64,000 nt of DNA from Linyphia triangularis (lineage: Eukaryota; Arthropoda; Arachnida; Araneae; Linyphiidae): positions 14,139,243 through 14,203,242 of the forward strand of contig OZ021727.1 in NCBI GenBank assembly GCA_963978545.1. Reading direction: 5' to 3'. The notes under the pieces were generated by a model, which saw only the letters and a program-made list of their open reading frames with translations, ran no database searches and was not told the origin of the DNA. The translations under genes were made by a program, and so were the position numbers. Shown here one piece after another: positions 37,720 through 64,000 of this stretch; position 1 is the first letter of the stretch, and each line of letters begins with the position of its first letter.

Positions 37720-39994
37720 TAGGGGGATTCAAAAATAGGGGCAAAATTTCAAACTTTGAAATTTCATTGGGGCACCGGCTAATTTTGATCTCTCACTAAA
37801 AAAAAATAAGTAATGCTGAATTTGATGAAAATTAGACAATATTTAGAGGTGGCCCAATCAACTTGAATTTTAAGAATTTCGTTCAATAGCCTTACGGCAC
37901 TCAACGTAGCATAACATGAGCTATTTAATATAAACGTTTTTATATTTTGTTTGGAAAACAATCTTTGATGGTGAAGAGTACAATATTTGAGGGTGTATAT
38001 TTTTATGGTAAAGATTGATGGTATTGTTAATGTACCTATTTACACTGCAAGTTCATCAGTAACCTCTCGCATCACTTTGCTAATTAAGTACTTTTTCCGA
38101 GCTCTGGAAACTTTCCTTCCATATCGTTTACCACCCTAATGCCCCTAACCATGTTTACTTCAGGTAGGTACTCCTTGTTTTCTAGCCATTTCTCTGGGTC
38201 AGTGAGAAGATAATAATTTTTAATGCCAATCACATCACAAATCCTCAGTGAGTTTGAAGGGGAAAATTGTTCCGAGCTTTGCTTGGGGAAAGTGTTTGCA
38301 GTAAGTGTTAATTTCTTAGTAGTATTCTCTAAATTCGGACTTCCATTTTAAAGTGCGGTAATAATTTTGGATACGATTTTTGTATCATAATTCCTATACA
38401 AAAAGTGAGAAAAACAAATTCTGGTCTGAGACACCAAAGTTAAGAAAGAACCTTTTTGATTGAAACACTAGAATTACCTTCAATAATGTTCTCGTAGTCA
38501 GAAAGCTTCTTCAAGGTAACAAAGTTGTTGTATGGGGCAGCAATTGGAAGAGTGGCAAGAAAATATAGCTTCAAGTAGATACAGGAAACAAATATAGCAA
38601 TGGCTCTTATTACTTTTTCTTCTTTCTTTGTAAGTCTGAATTGCTGCTTGAACATCCATATCTTGATAGTCTGTATGACTTTTGCCATCCATCTTGGCCA
38701 GTGAAATACACTGGATTTATAAAATGTATCGGTACGTCAGGAGAAGAACTATCTAAAAAATTAATGCTAATTCCCATAACTCAAAAGTAATCGTTGAGAG
38801 AAGGAACATTTCTCTAGCAAAACAACAACGTCATCCTTTCGGTCTGCTACAGATTGGATAATGAATGCATCGGTGATAATGGCATTGAATTTTATTATTG
38901 GCAATGGATTTCTAAATCGATTTAAAACGATTGAAAAGAAAAGTATTAGTGTCAAGAAACGTCATGTTGCTTGTCAATTTCACAGATATGCCGCCTGCAT
39001 GCTTGATACCGAATGCTTTTAAACAAGTTTTTGCTCAATCAGAATGTATGTCTTCGTGTCAAAAAACATAGCTTTTATATTTTCGGCTACTTCCCAATAT
39101 TCCAGAGTTTCACAGACTGTAGTTGTTGCATGACAAGAAGACATTTTTGGCGCCTGATCTAGTAAATTTCGGAAGCAACTGTTGTAGGTCTTTTTTTCAT
39201 GAACATAAATATTTTTCTGTCAACTATGTCTTAACCGGTTATATTTTGTAAAGGCTTGCCATCTCGGTGGCACTGTTGAAGAAAATTATTGGATGATTCC
39301 TAAAGCTGAATTTTTACTCTGATTACTTCTAGCCCATCGTATAGAGCTAAAACTTATGTTAAATTTAGCTGGCTCATATTGACATAACAACTTCAGTAAC
39401 TTCTGTGAAACTACACGAACAATTATATTCCGAATCAGATGGTGAAAGAAATTTGCAACAACATCGCTTTTCGAAGAAAGTTTACATACAGGAATTATCT
39501 TAGTTAACTGTCCAACCCACCACTATATTTTCGTATCTTAACATTTGTTAACACAATCCGATCAAATTCACACTAAACATCAAAAACATACAATCTTTGA
39601 AATGACGCAGAGCAACTGACTGCTACTGTACAACAGATCGAGTGCAGATTTACTTCCAGTACGTGTGCGCTTAGCGAGAAGAAATTTCAATGTCTCTGGC
39701 GTTGCCGTGTCGTTTAACGACATCAAAACACCGAATTTTTTTGTTGATATGATGCTGTAATATACAAAAAAGTTGGAGCTTGTAAATTAATGATTTTAGA
39801 TGAATTTCTTGTATGGTTTAATAACGTAATAAGCGTTTTTCTATAGATATTTGCAATATTTGACCGCTATGCGTCACCTTTAAATAGTAATAAATTTTAA
39901 TAACATTTTGCATGGCATAATATTTTATTACTTAGCAACTTTTGAGAGGGTGACCCGCTAAAAAATTGAAAGTTCGAAAATATGAATCACCCTA
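37720..39994 (-). mobile_element. 2.3-kb TIR element with 8-bp TSD and decayed transposase
   Basis: The termini TAGGGGGATTCA and TGAATCACCCTA match at 11 of 12 inverted positions. ATCAATAC flanks both ends (37712-37719 and 39995-40002). The right subterminal motif GGGTGACCCGC parallels that of the 21703 element. The minus strand carries transposase remnants. The 8-bp duplication fits hAT, but the family is not assigned with certainty. Confidence 0.88.
38090..39200 (-). pseudogene. Decayed transposase of the 37720-39994 element
   Basis: Minus-strand fragments in order: LEYWEVAENIKAMFFDT and then LIEQKL (about 39120-39025); a stretch ending VMGIS.NFLDSSSPDVPIHF (about 38770-38715); MAKVIQTIKIWMFKQQFRLT (38688 down), then IAAPYNNF..LKKLSDYENI; and LENKEYLPEVNMVRGIRVVN (about 38190-38120). 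These resemble a transposon protein family common in cnidarian and deuterostome genomes (MAKAIYSLKI, AAPYN and LP.VN.VRGI.VVND motifs) that I recall without a firm name. Frameshifts and stops separate the pieces. Reading frames were found by eye. Confidence 0.7.
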
Positions 39995-40002
39995 ATCAAT
40001 AC

Positions 40003-41338
40003 CTCGTAAGATAATATTTTATTTATTTGAATTTTGAAGTAAGTAAAGGTTGGAGGAGTCGCATTCGCTCTAAAATTCCTAATATTCCTTAAATTTTTGT
40101 TGATCCTTAAAATTTCTAAAATTGTACTTAATTTTTTCTTCTTTTATTTCTAAAAATATTCTTCCAATTGATCAAGGAGATCTGGTAAGTTTATCAGTGG
40201 CCACCATGTACTTTCAACATGGGCAAGCTTCAACATCAAAAAACTGTTTTTGTCATGAAATTCCTGATGCAGAAACCACCACCATGACTTCAGCTGCTTC
40301 AAATACATCACTTGGTTTAGCTAAAGATGAATTTTTGTTCACTTTGGTGGGGGTGCGAAGCAGGTGGACCTTCCCGTTAGTGCACCCTGTTAAAATAGAC
40401 CATTAGCTGTTGTATTTCACTTAGAAAAAACATGTTTTTGTGCTCGTTCATGAATCATTATTACACGATTTCAACTCGTCTCATATTTCTTTACATCAGC
40501 TAACAGCCTATATAGATTTGCTACATCATTAAAAATCCAAAGCTAATCAATTTCTTTCGTGTCAATAATACGCAACCAAGGTAGGGGGTAACTGCGAAGG
40601 GGGCGAAGCCCCCTTTGGAGATCGCGGAGCGAGATGTTCAGGGGTTGGTGAGCGTTAGCGAGCAGGAGGCGAAGCCCCCAACTTCTTAAAATTTAGTATT
40701 CCAAATAAATAAAAGAAAATTTCTTTCATGCAACTGATGTTTATATGAAAAATTGAGAAAAACATACCAAAAAACGGTACCTACGAGTAATCCCGTCGAT
40801 CGTTGGCGTACTTTTTGGGACCAACTGTCCGACTTGTCTGTAGAAATCCATTTGATTAACTTTTTGTCTCGCCCATGGTTTACAGAATAGTACTTTAATG
40901 CAAGAAAAAAAAAATTTAGATTGAGACTGTAACGGTCCTTGAAAGGTTATTTCTAAGCAGCTTTCTATTGCTGTATATCAGGCGATAACTTCTCAAAGAT
41001 TTTCAATTCTAATTGCTATTAGCGCAGCTAATTAGTGTTTGTCATTCGCATTTAGAATTAAACTTCTAAATAAATTGCAAATTGAGTTACGATTGGTAGA
41101 GAAGAGGGGCATGTTGAACATGTTTTAGATATTATTGCATGTGCATTTAAAACTAATGTAAAATATGAAAATAAAAATTAAGTTCTAAAAGAAACTTTAG
41201 TAAATTAGTGAATGAAAACTAGAAATATAATTTATTACTGCATCATGAATATAGAGAAAACTAATTTTCAAAAAAATATATGAAATCGGTAATAAAAAAA
41301 AATATATTCCCCTTTGAATGGGGTAGTGTGAACTTTGA
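40003..41338. other. Intergenic sequence with a GC-rich hairpin patch
   Basis: Mostly AT-rich. A 94-codon ORF at 40122-40406 has no recognised motif and is probably chance. The GC-rich patch at about 40578-40682 is listed separately. Confidence 0.5.
40578..40682. repeat. GC-rich patch with GGGGGCGAAGCCCCC hairpin
   Basis: A perfect 6-bp stem around GAA lies at 40599-40613. A related GGAGGCGAAGCCCCC occurs at 40666-40680, with GCGGAGCGAG and GCGTTAGCGAGC between them. Composition differs sharply from the surroundings. It looks like the end of some repeat family, which is not identified. Confidence 0.6.
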
Positions 41339-41985
41339 ATCCATGTAGACTGAGAAGCGGCTGCAATTTTTGGACCCCATAGAACATCATTCTGAATTTT
41401 TTATAGAAATTATAGATAAAAGTGAGTAGATTGCGAATCCACTGGTCTGCCGTGATAAAAATGGCCGAAACTGGTCAAAAATCGGCTTTTAATAAGTTGA
41501 ACTAAATCCAATTGCCAAATAATGAGCATTTTTTTTTATTTGATAACCCTCACTCTTTAATTTTCAATTAAGAAGGTTGCAGACGATTCGAATATCTGGC
41601 GACGGTCTACTTGCATCTATTAAAAGGGAGCCAAGTTGGCCAAACATATTACGTCACTTATGACATAAGTGATGTCGCCAATTTGACTGACTTTTAAAAG
41701 ACATAAGTTTTCTGAGCCAAAGATGCGCTTTTTCTCATTGAAAATCAAAATGAAGTGGGTTGCCAGACGAATAAGTTTGTTCTATTTTTTGTCAAGTTAT
41801 GACATATTTGGCAATCGGATTTTAGTTCAACTCGTTCCAAGTCGATTATTGATCAGTTTCGGCCATTTTTGCCACGGCAGACCAGTGGATTCCTAATCTC
41901 ACTTTTCTCCAATTTCTATAAAAAATTCAGAATGATGTTCGATGGGGTGCAAAAATTGCAGTCGCCTCTCGGACTAATGTGGAAT
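41339..41985. mobile_element. Foldback MITE, about 645 bp
   Basis: The two arms are long inverted repeats. The left arm has CTGCAATTTTTGGACCCCAT, GAACATCATTCTGAATTTTT, CCACTGGTCTGCCGTG and ATGGCCGAAACTG. The right arm has the complement of each, in reverse order. The axis is the palindrome TCACTTATGACATAAGTGA at about 41654-41672. No ORF. The central part of each arm is less similar. Confidence 0.85.
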
Positions 41986-42676
41986 ACCACTACAAACTAA
42001 CGTAAGTGAATAAATGCCTTTTCATTTAACACTTAGTATCAACACTTTCCCTGAATACTTAGGAACGCATTTATCCGGACATTGATAATGATTAATGTCA
42101 ACACTGAAATGCAACATCGATCGAACCATCTTATCGTTGGTTTCGAAAGATACACCACAATGTTATTTCTGTTTATGTAACTTTTATCTTAAAGGTCTTG
42201 AAGTGTAAAATTCATAAATCAAATTTGTAAATAAATCTTATTCACTTTCATACATTAAACAAAACCCAACTTGAATGACGAGGCAGGTTGAACATAGGTT
42301 CCATAACTTCCCCCGCATCTTGTGGTTCAAGGTATCCCATTACCTGCCATTTTAAAATATTTACTTGATACATTTATTGGATAAAACCTAAATTTAAAAC
42401 CATGACACGTATTATTATCTAGAACATTGCAATCAGTTTAGTAAAAGAAATGAATTAAAAATACACTTATCAAAATGAAAATAAACCGTTTCTTTCATAT
42501 GGCAATTTTAAACAGAGCTTTCTAAAAATGACAGGAAGTAAGGGAAATAAACAATGCTTTGCGTAAATCATATATTTAGTTCTAGTTTATATAACTGTGA
42601 TGACATATGTAAAGTGATAGAATTAAACTGAAATAATGTCAAATAATGCCCTATGCTCGAGGTACCCCATTCTCCC

Positions 42677-45392
42677 CAGGGGTGTAGTGGAGCGGGAACG
42701 CGTGGGAACTGCGATCCTTTACCTATTTAGAAGGCGGAACGGCGTTCCCTCATCTAATTTAATTTTTTTTTTAACTTTTATTTTTCTCTTTACGTGATAC
42801 TAAATTCAAAGCCAAGTATGAAAACGGAAAAGTCATTTCGTGAGAACTTTGATTTCGTGTGCGATCCACAACTTCAGAGCTGAGCAGGCAAGTTCTAGTT
42901 TTTGTAAAACACTTGAAAAGGGTACGACAACCCCCTCCCCACGGCTATTTCTCTTTCATTAGAAATGAACTGACATACATGTTTACATCTAGCTATGATT
43001 CATTCATGGCAATTATTCTCTTCAACGAATGATCTGTACTTGTGGATGAATTCCAGAATCCAAATTTGAAATCAAAACGTCAAATTGAATATATACAGAC
43101 TAAAACTTCCATACAACAAATTCACGCCAACTATCTACATTTTTAAAGAATAAACACTGTGGCCTCTAGCACATACAGTTCTTTGCGTCCTTTCATTGAA
43201 GAATGTTTCCCCTCTTAATTCAACTGGAACGCAAACCGATTTATCAACAAAAGTTATCTAACTTTTTTTTTTTTAAATTTTTATATCGCTGATTTAATAA
43301 ATTATTTGTAAACCTCTCACCGTACATAAGAAATGAATTCGTTCAAGAGGAAAAAACAAATGACAGTAAAAGATGTGTTTTCTTTGACAATCCAAAAAAG
43401 TGAAGTAAACCTGCGATTCTGACGGAATAAACTGGTTGGTGCTAAAAATCCCGATAGGTAAGAGCAGAATGTTGATATTTTATATTAGCTTTTAAAGTGT
43501 TTTGTGATCTCGGAATCATGCATTTATATTTTGTCAAATATTGGGAAATATTTATTTTATTGAAAATCAAACTGATAACTTGTTTGAACATGAAAAAATC
43601 TGTTCAAAACAGTATTGATTTTTAAATCCATTCTTTATATAAACTTCGCTTTTGTATGTATGTATGTTTGTTTGTGAATTTGAATATGTTTAGTTCAACC
43701 GATAAAATGTTGCTTGAAAGTACAGTAAAGAGACTGGCTTCAAGAGCTCCGCTACGTTGTTTTGACAGAACAGTTGTTAACTTTGTTTCACTTTTACTTG
43801 CCAGTACTGTTAGTGCTACATTAGCCAAATTGTATCCCTTCACAACCCAGGTTTGCGAAGAGGAACTAAGGCTTGTGCTAAGAGCAAGAGGACTACTAAA
43901 AAAAAGTAATGCGTGGCAAAAATCAGTAATTTTAATAACATGTATTTTATTAAATTCTTACGAAATTAATTTTATTACAATTTTTATATTTTATAAAAAA
44001 AATTGTATCCGATGGTTTCTTAATAAAACCTGAATTAAAATGATGTTATTTAGTGCAAAAAACTCTACGATTTTAATAATTTGCACCCATACGATCTAGA
44101 GGACCATATCATTTTTGGAAGGTTTTCTATGCCCATTTTCATTGTAAAGGGGCACCAAAACTCATTTTTGCACACCTAGCATTTTACTCTTAGGTCGGTC
44201 CTGCATATTTGATTTTTTATAATGTAAAACTGCTAATGGTTTTGTAAAAAAGTATAATAGATAGAAATTCGGCTGTGAAGAAGTAGGAAAGCAATTCAGA
44301 AGCACTTTAAAGTGCAAAATTAAATTGCTTTTCGGTTTGAGAATGGTAAAGCTTTTACATTTACAGTTATTTCAGAGTTTATTCCAAAAATGTAGAAGCA
44401 TTTCCTCAAAAAAAAAAAACAACTTTTATCTCAAATTAAAAAAAAAAAAAAATTAACACCAAATATAATGGCGGCGATAAGGAGAGGAAATGTCCTCCGA
44501 TCTTTTTTAAAATCTAGTGATTTTGATGACAATATCATATATATTTTGCAGTTTGCCTTCTCCTCCGATTCATACCCACTTTTGACTTTATTGTCAACTA
44601 ATCGTCACCAATGTCGAAATGAAAAAAGCGAACTGGATAAGATTAAAAAAACAGGAATGTCCTAATCAAATCTATACGTCTGGCAAGCAATGAGTCTACA
44701 TTGAAATATCCCGCTTAAAATTAGAGATGATTGAAATGGTACACAAATTAATATTTTATCAAGACATTTTAAATCGACTGATGGATTTTAATTTTCCAAT
44801 TATTTTATTAATGGAGCAAATATGAAAAAGGAAAGGAAGGGTCTGTCAAGCAAGAGGAACTTCTCAACATTTTTTTTTTTTTTTTGAGAAGGAGAAAAGC
44901 CATAAAACTCTTAATCGACATCTGCAACAATCACAATCCTTTTAATTCATTTTGGAACTAAATTTCGAGGAGCTACAGAATCTGGGAAATTATCCGAACC
45001 CATTGCATATAAAACATCTCTGATATTTTGGAAAATTGTTGTTAAAAATTTGTGTCAATAATATGTTTGAAAATGTCTTATAATTATCATTTAAAATGGG
45101 TTGTGCAAAGCAAATAGTTTAAAAATCCATATAACTTAATAGTTTAAAAAAATTATTTAAATAAAAGAATAAGTAAAAACATACTTAAAAAAAAAAAAAA
45201 AACTTAAGTGCTCATTAGCTGTTTTGGGATTGTTAAAATAATATTAATAAAACTATTTAAAGTTGTCATTTTCACTCTCCCTCCCCCCCCCCCTTCACCA
45301 CACACACAGGAAAAAAAAAGGGGGGAGGGGGAAAACTTTGTAACGACGCGACATAGCGTTCCCACACCTTTTTATTTTACACTACACCACTG
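42677..45392 (+). mobile_element. hAT-like non-autonomous element, copy A (2716 bp)
   Basis: It begins CAGGGGTGTAGTGGAGCGGG and ends TTACACTACACCACTG, inverted ends also seen in copies B and C. Just inside the left end is GGAACGGCGTTCC, a palindrome, at 42736-42748. Interior blocks are shared with copy B throughout, for example ATGTTGCTTGAAAGTACAGT. No complete transposase is visible. It is separated from copy B by two bases. Confidence 0.85.
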
Positions 45393-45394
45393 GC

Positions 45395-45945
45395 CAGGGG
45401 TGTAGTGGAGCGGGAACGCATGGGAACGGCGATCCTTTACCTTTTTAGAAGGTGGAACGGCGTTCCCGCATCTAATGTATTTTTTTTTACGTGATACTAA
45501 ACACAAAGCCAAGCAAACAAACGAAAAAGTCATTTCGTGAGAACTTTGCTTTCGTCTACACAACTTCAGAGCTGAGCAAGCAAGTTTTAGTTTTGTAAAA
45601 CACTCGAAAGGGGCGCGGCACCCCACACATGACCATTTCTCCTTCATCAGGAATGAACTTACATGTATGTTTATATCTAGCTATGATTCATTCAATGTAA
45701 ATTATCCTCTTCAACGAATGATCTGTATTTGTAGATGAATTCCAGACTTCAAATTTGCATGTTTCTTCATATATACTGACTGAAACTTCCATACACAAAT
45801 TAACGCCACTATCTACATTTTTAAAGAACAAAACTGTGGTCTGGCAAATAAAGTTCTTTGCACCCTTTCCATGAAGAATATTTCCCCTCTTCTAATTTTA
45901 ACGGGAACGCTAACCGATTTATCAACAAAAGTTATATATGTATGT

Positions 45946-46021
<76 letters not shown>

Positions 46022-47167
46022 ACCGATTTCATAAATTAATTGTAAACCTCTCACCGTACCTAAGAAATGAATTCGTTCTAGAGGAAAAAACAAACGACAG
46101 CAATTTTTTTTTGACAATCCAAAAAAGTGAAGCAAACCTGCGATTCTGACGGTATAAATTGGTTGGTGCTAAAAATCCAGATAGATAAGAGCAGAATGTT
46201 GATATTTTGTATTAGTTTTTAAGGTGTTTTGAGATCACGAAATTATGCATTTATATTTTGTCAGATATTGGAAAATATTTATTTTATTGCCAGATATTGG
46301 GAAAATCAAACTGATAACTTGTTTGAACATGAAAAAATATGCTCACAAAACAGTATTGATTTTTAAATCCTTTATATTAACTTCGCTTTTGTATATTAGT
46401 TTGCTTGTTTGTGAATTTGAATACGTTTAGTTCAATAAATAAAATGTTGCTTGAAAGTACAGTAAAGAGCGCCCCGCTACGTTGTTTTGACAGAATTGAA
46501 CAGTTGTTAATTTTGTTTCACTTTAACTTGGCCGTACTGATAATGCTACATTAGCCGAATTACAGTCTTTCATAACCCAGGGTTACGAAGGGGAATCAAC
46601 GCTTGCGCTAAGAGCTGAGGACTACTAAAAAGAAGTAATGTGTAGCAATTATTTAGTAAGTAATGTGTAGCAGTAATTTTAATAACATGCATTTTATTAA
46701 ATTCTCATGAAATTAATTTTATTACAATTTTTATACGTGTAACAAAAATTGTATCCTTGGGTTCCTTAATAAAACCTGACTTAAAATAATGTTACTAGTG
46801 CTGAAAATGCTAAGATTTTAATAATTTGCACCCATACCATATAAAGCACTCATACCATTTTTGGAGGGTTTTCTATACCCATTTTCATTGCAAGGGGTGC
46901 CAAAACTCATTCTTGCACACATAACATTGTACTTTTAGGCCGGTTCTGCATATTTCATTTTCCTTAATATAAAACTGCTCATGGTTTGGTAAATGGGTAT
47001 ACTACATAGAAATTGGCTGTGAAGAAGTAGGAAAGTAATTCAGATGTATTTTAAAATCAAAATTAAATTGCTTTTCTGTTTGAGAATGGGAAAGCTTTTA
47101 CATTCACATTCATTTCAGAGTTTATCCCAAAAGTTTAGCAGTAGTTCTTAAAAAATATCTTTTACAG

Positions 47168-47205
<38 letters not shown>

Positions 47206-48146
47206 ACACTAAATACAGTGGCGGCGATAAGGGGAGGAAATTTTCCCCCGATCTTTTTTAAAATCTAGTGATTTTGATGGCAATATCATATATGTTTTGC
47301 AGTTTGCTCTCTCCTCCGATTCATACCCACTTTTGACTATTATTGTCACCTGATCATCACCACTGTCGAAATTACAAAATCGAACTGGATAAGATGAAAA
47401 AAAACAGAAATGTTCCAAACAAATCTATACGTCTGGCAAGTAATGAGCCTACATTAAAATATCCCGCTTAAAATTGGATATGATTGGAAATGGAACACAA
47501 ATTAATACTTTATCAAGAAATTTTAAATCGACTGATGGATTTTAATTTACCAATTATTTTATTAATGGAGCAAATTTGGAAAAGGAAAGGAAGGGTCAAT
47601 CAAGCAAGAGGAACTTCTCTACATTTTTTTTCCCTTTTTTTTCCCCGAGAAGTAGAAAATCCATAAAACTCCCAATGGCCATGTGCAACAATCGCAATCT
47701 TTTTAATTCATTTTAAAAACAGATTTCGAGGAGTTATAGAATTTGGGAATTTATCCGAAACCATTGCATATAAGGCATCTCTGAAATTTTGGAAAATTGT
47801 TGTAAAAAATCTGTGTCAATAATATGTTTGCAAATGTCTTATAATCCATTTATAGAGTGTTAAACAATTTTTTATAATGGGTTGTGCAAAACAAATTTTT
47901 TAAAAATCTATATAACTTAACAGTTTAAAAAAAATATATAATGAAAGAATAAGTCAAAACACAATTTTTTTTTTAATTTTTGAGTTGCTCATTTGCTGTG
48001 TTGAGATTATTAAAGTAATATTAATAAAATTATTTAAAATTGTCATTTTCACTCTCTTCCCCCTCTCCCACACACGCAGAAAAAAATACATTTGTAACGA
48101 TGCGACATAGCGTTCCCACACCTTTTTATTTTACACTACACCACTG
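45395..48146 (+). mobile_element. hAT-like non-autonomous element, copy B (2752 bp)
   Basis: It has the same ends and interior as copy A, in the same orientation, plus a (TA)n expansion at 45952-46019. A minus-strand 69-codon ORF (47418-47209) contains KSGYESEERANCKTYMILPS; a related reading exists in copies A and C, so it may be an old coding relic. No target duplication is seen around A, B or the pair. Confidence 0.85.
45952..46019. repeat. (TA)n microsatellite, about 68 bp
   Basis: An uninterrupted TA run inside copy B. Confidence 0.95.
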
Positions 48147-49037
48147 TACGAAGGTACTGTGCGTATGTATTGCCCGTTAGTATTTCTAATACATATTGCA
48201 CGTATTTGTCGAGCGTATATATCGCTCATAGGTATTGTATTGCATATATATAAAATATTCCTTTTTATATAAATGCTCGAGTACATCTATAATCTTACAT
48301 TTAGTAAAAATATATGCTTACATAAATATATTTAAGGATTCCTCTTTCTAACTAATTTTAATTCTGCGAGTATTGAAAATGGACTAGTACACTAGAAAAT
48401 TATTATACGCGATTTTTGCATTAGCTTTAAAATAGACATTTTGAATGTATTTTCTTATAGTAATTAATCTTATTTGTATGTTAAAAATTATACATTTATA
48501 TTATGTTATATATGGCATTTGGATTATTTTGTTTTATAAAATGTCTATTTAGTAATGTAATCGTTTTAAAAAGAGTTATCGTGGAAAAGGAAATAACGTT
48601 AGACCAAACAATTTTGTTTCACTGAATATATATAATGAATAATAGTAAAAAAAAAATCTTTTGGCAATATATATGTGTAGAATATGCTCGACGATGTCAC
48701 AGTCAATTCCTTGAGTTGGAATAAATAAAACAAGTATTGCCACTGACTTGTAGAATATGAAAATCCGAATTCATTTTTAAAGATGTGTTATGATTGGTCA
48801 CAAGCACATCGCAGGTGCTATCATTCGATACTAACCACTCCTAGTAATATTGCGCATAAGGTCCGTATAGGAATTGTTATTTTTTCCTAATTATCTTTTG
48901 CTTTATTTGCATTTCGCTCTTATTGCTTGCTCCGCACTTTTATATGTATTTATATAGCATTGCTTTACCATTTTCATTCTTTGAGTTATTCAACTTAGAC
49001 AAAAGAGCTTCATTTCTTAATTGTTCCAAAGAGAAAG
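48147..49037 (+). promoter_or_regulatory. Upstream region of the coiled-coil gene
   Basis: This 0.9-kb stretch separates copy B from the start codon at 49038. TGATTGGTCA at 48791-48800 is a good inverted CCAAT box (NF-Y type). No clear TATA box or initiator can be picked out. The stretch is a promoter candidate by position only. Confidence 0.35.
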
Positions 49038-63659
<14,622 letters not shown>

Positions 63660-63977
63660 AAAGACATTTTTTCGCCCTGTTTAACACATGCAATTTTTCT
63701 AAAAATGATCGCTATTCTTTTCCTGATTCAGGCTGTTTGACTAAGGTTAATTTCCACACAAGAAAGCGATGCTCCCTTATTTAAGATTTTTTTTTTTTTT
63801 TTAGTTATTAAAATTCGCATTTTAATCTACATTATAAAGAGACCATTGAGAACAGGTGTCATGCTGTTACCATGGAAGAAATACGCTCATTGGCAAAATG
63901 CTAATAGATATGCAACTGTAAGTGCCACCTGACACTGGCTTAGCACAGTATGTAAAAATTTACAGAGATGGGTGACC

Positions 63978-63983
63978 AATAAA
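63978..63983 (+). terminator. Candidate poly(A) signal of the coiled-coil gene
   Basis: AATAAA lies 319 bp after the TGA at 63657-63659. It supports, but does not prove, that the gene ends here. Confidence 0.45.
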
Positions 63984-64000
63984 AGCAACAAATTATGCAT

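Noticed and set aside
40122..40406. 94-codon ORF as a possible gene
   Set aside because: No motif, no splice context and biased composition; it is likely chance.
43656..44033. 125-codon ORF in copy A as a host gene
   Set aside because: It belongs to the hAT-like repeat, and the matching stretch in copy B is broken.

Overview
The window is AT-rich animal nuclear DNA with GT-AG introns, many poly-A and (TA)n tracts and a dense load of transposable elements. The conserved host gene, the tRNA-derived SINE, the Helitrons, and the style of the retroelement Gag N-terminus point to an arthropod, most likely an arachnid such as a spider. The species call is inference.

Two plus-strand host genes are visible. 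The first (239-36379, running in from the left edge) is the C-terminal 927 codons of ZFYVE26/spastizin. It has 20 exons whose phases all join, with a canonical FYVE zinc finger split over exons 4 and 5. The last intron is of the rare GC-AG type. The second (49038-63659) is a seven-exon gene for a 211-residue, charged, coiled-coil protein that I do not recognise. It ends just inside the right edge with a poly(A) signal at 63978.

The introns and the 12.7-kb intergenic region are filled with mobile DNA. From left to right: a large foldback element (about 440-1256); a decayed minus-strand Helitron helicase (about 2580-3650) with a possible 3' end near 2302; a tRNA-derived SINE with a perfect 14-bp target duplication (5267-5727); a piggyBac transposon with TTAA duplications and three ORF lesions (6451-8614); an intact LTR retrotransposon with LTRs that look identical by eye (11138-17112); several hAT-like MITEs with 7-8 bp duplications; two related TIR elements beginning TAGGG with 8-bp duplications (21703-23134 and 37720-39994); three copies of a roughly 2.7-3.0 kb hAT-like family (42677-45392, 45395-48146, and an inverted copy at 50873-53869); a foldback MITE (41339-41985); and a non-autonomous Helitron (49438-50395).

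The most interesting element is the LTR retrotransposon. Its single 1482-codon ORF encodes Gag, zinc knuckle, protease, integrase, reverse transcriptase and RNase H in that order. The RT, RNase H and integrase (with a GPY/F-like module) are Ty3/gypsy-like, but the pol order is that of Ty1/copia. This rearranged order is known from the Gmr1 group, originally described from deuterostomes, so a young, apparently complete copy in what looks like an arthropod deserves attention.
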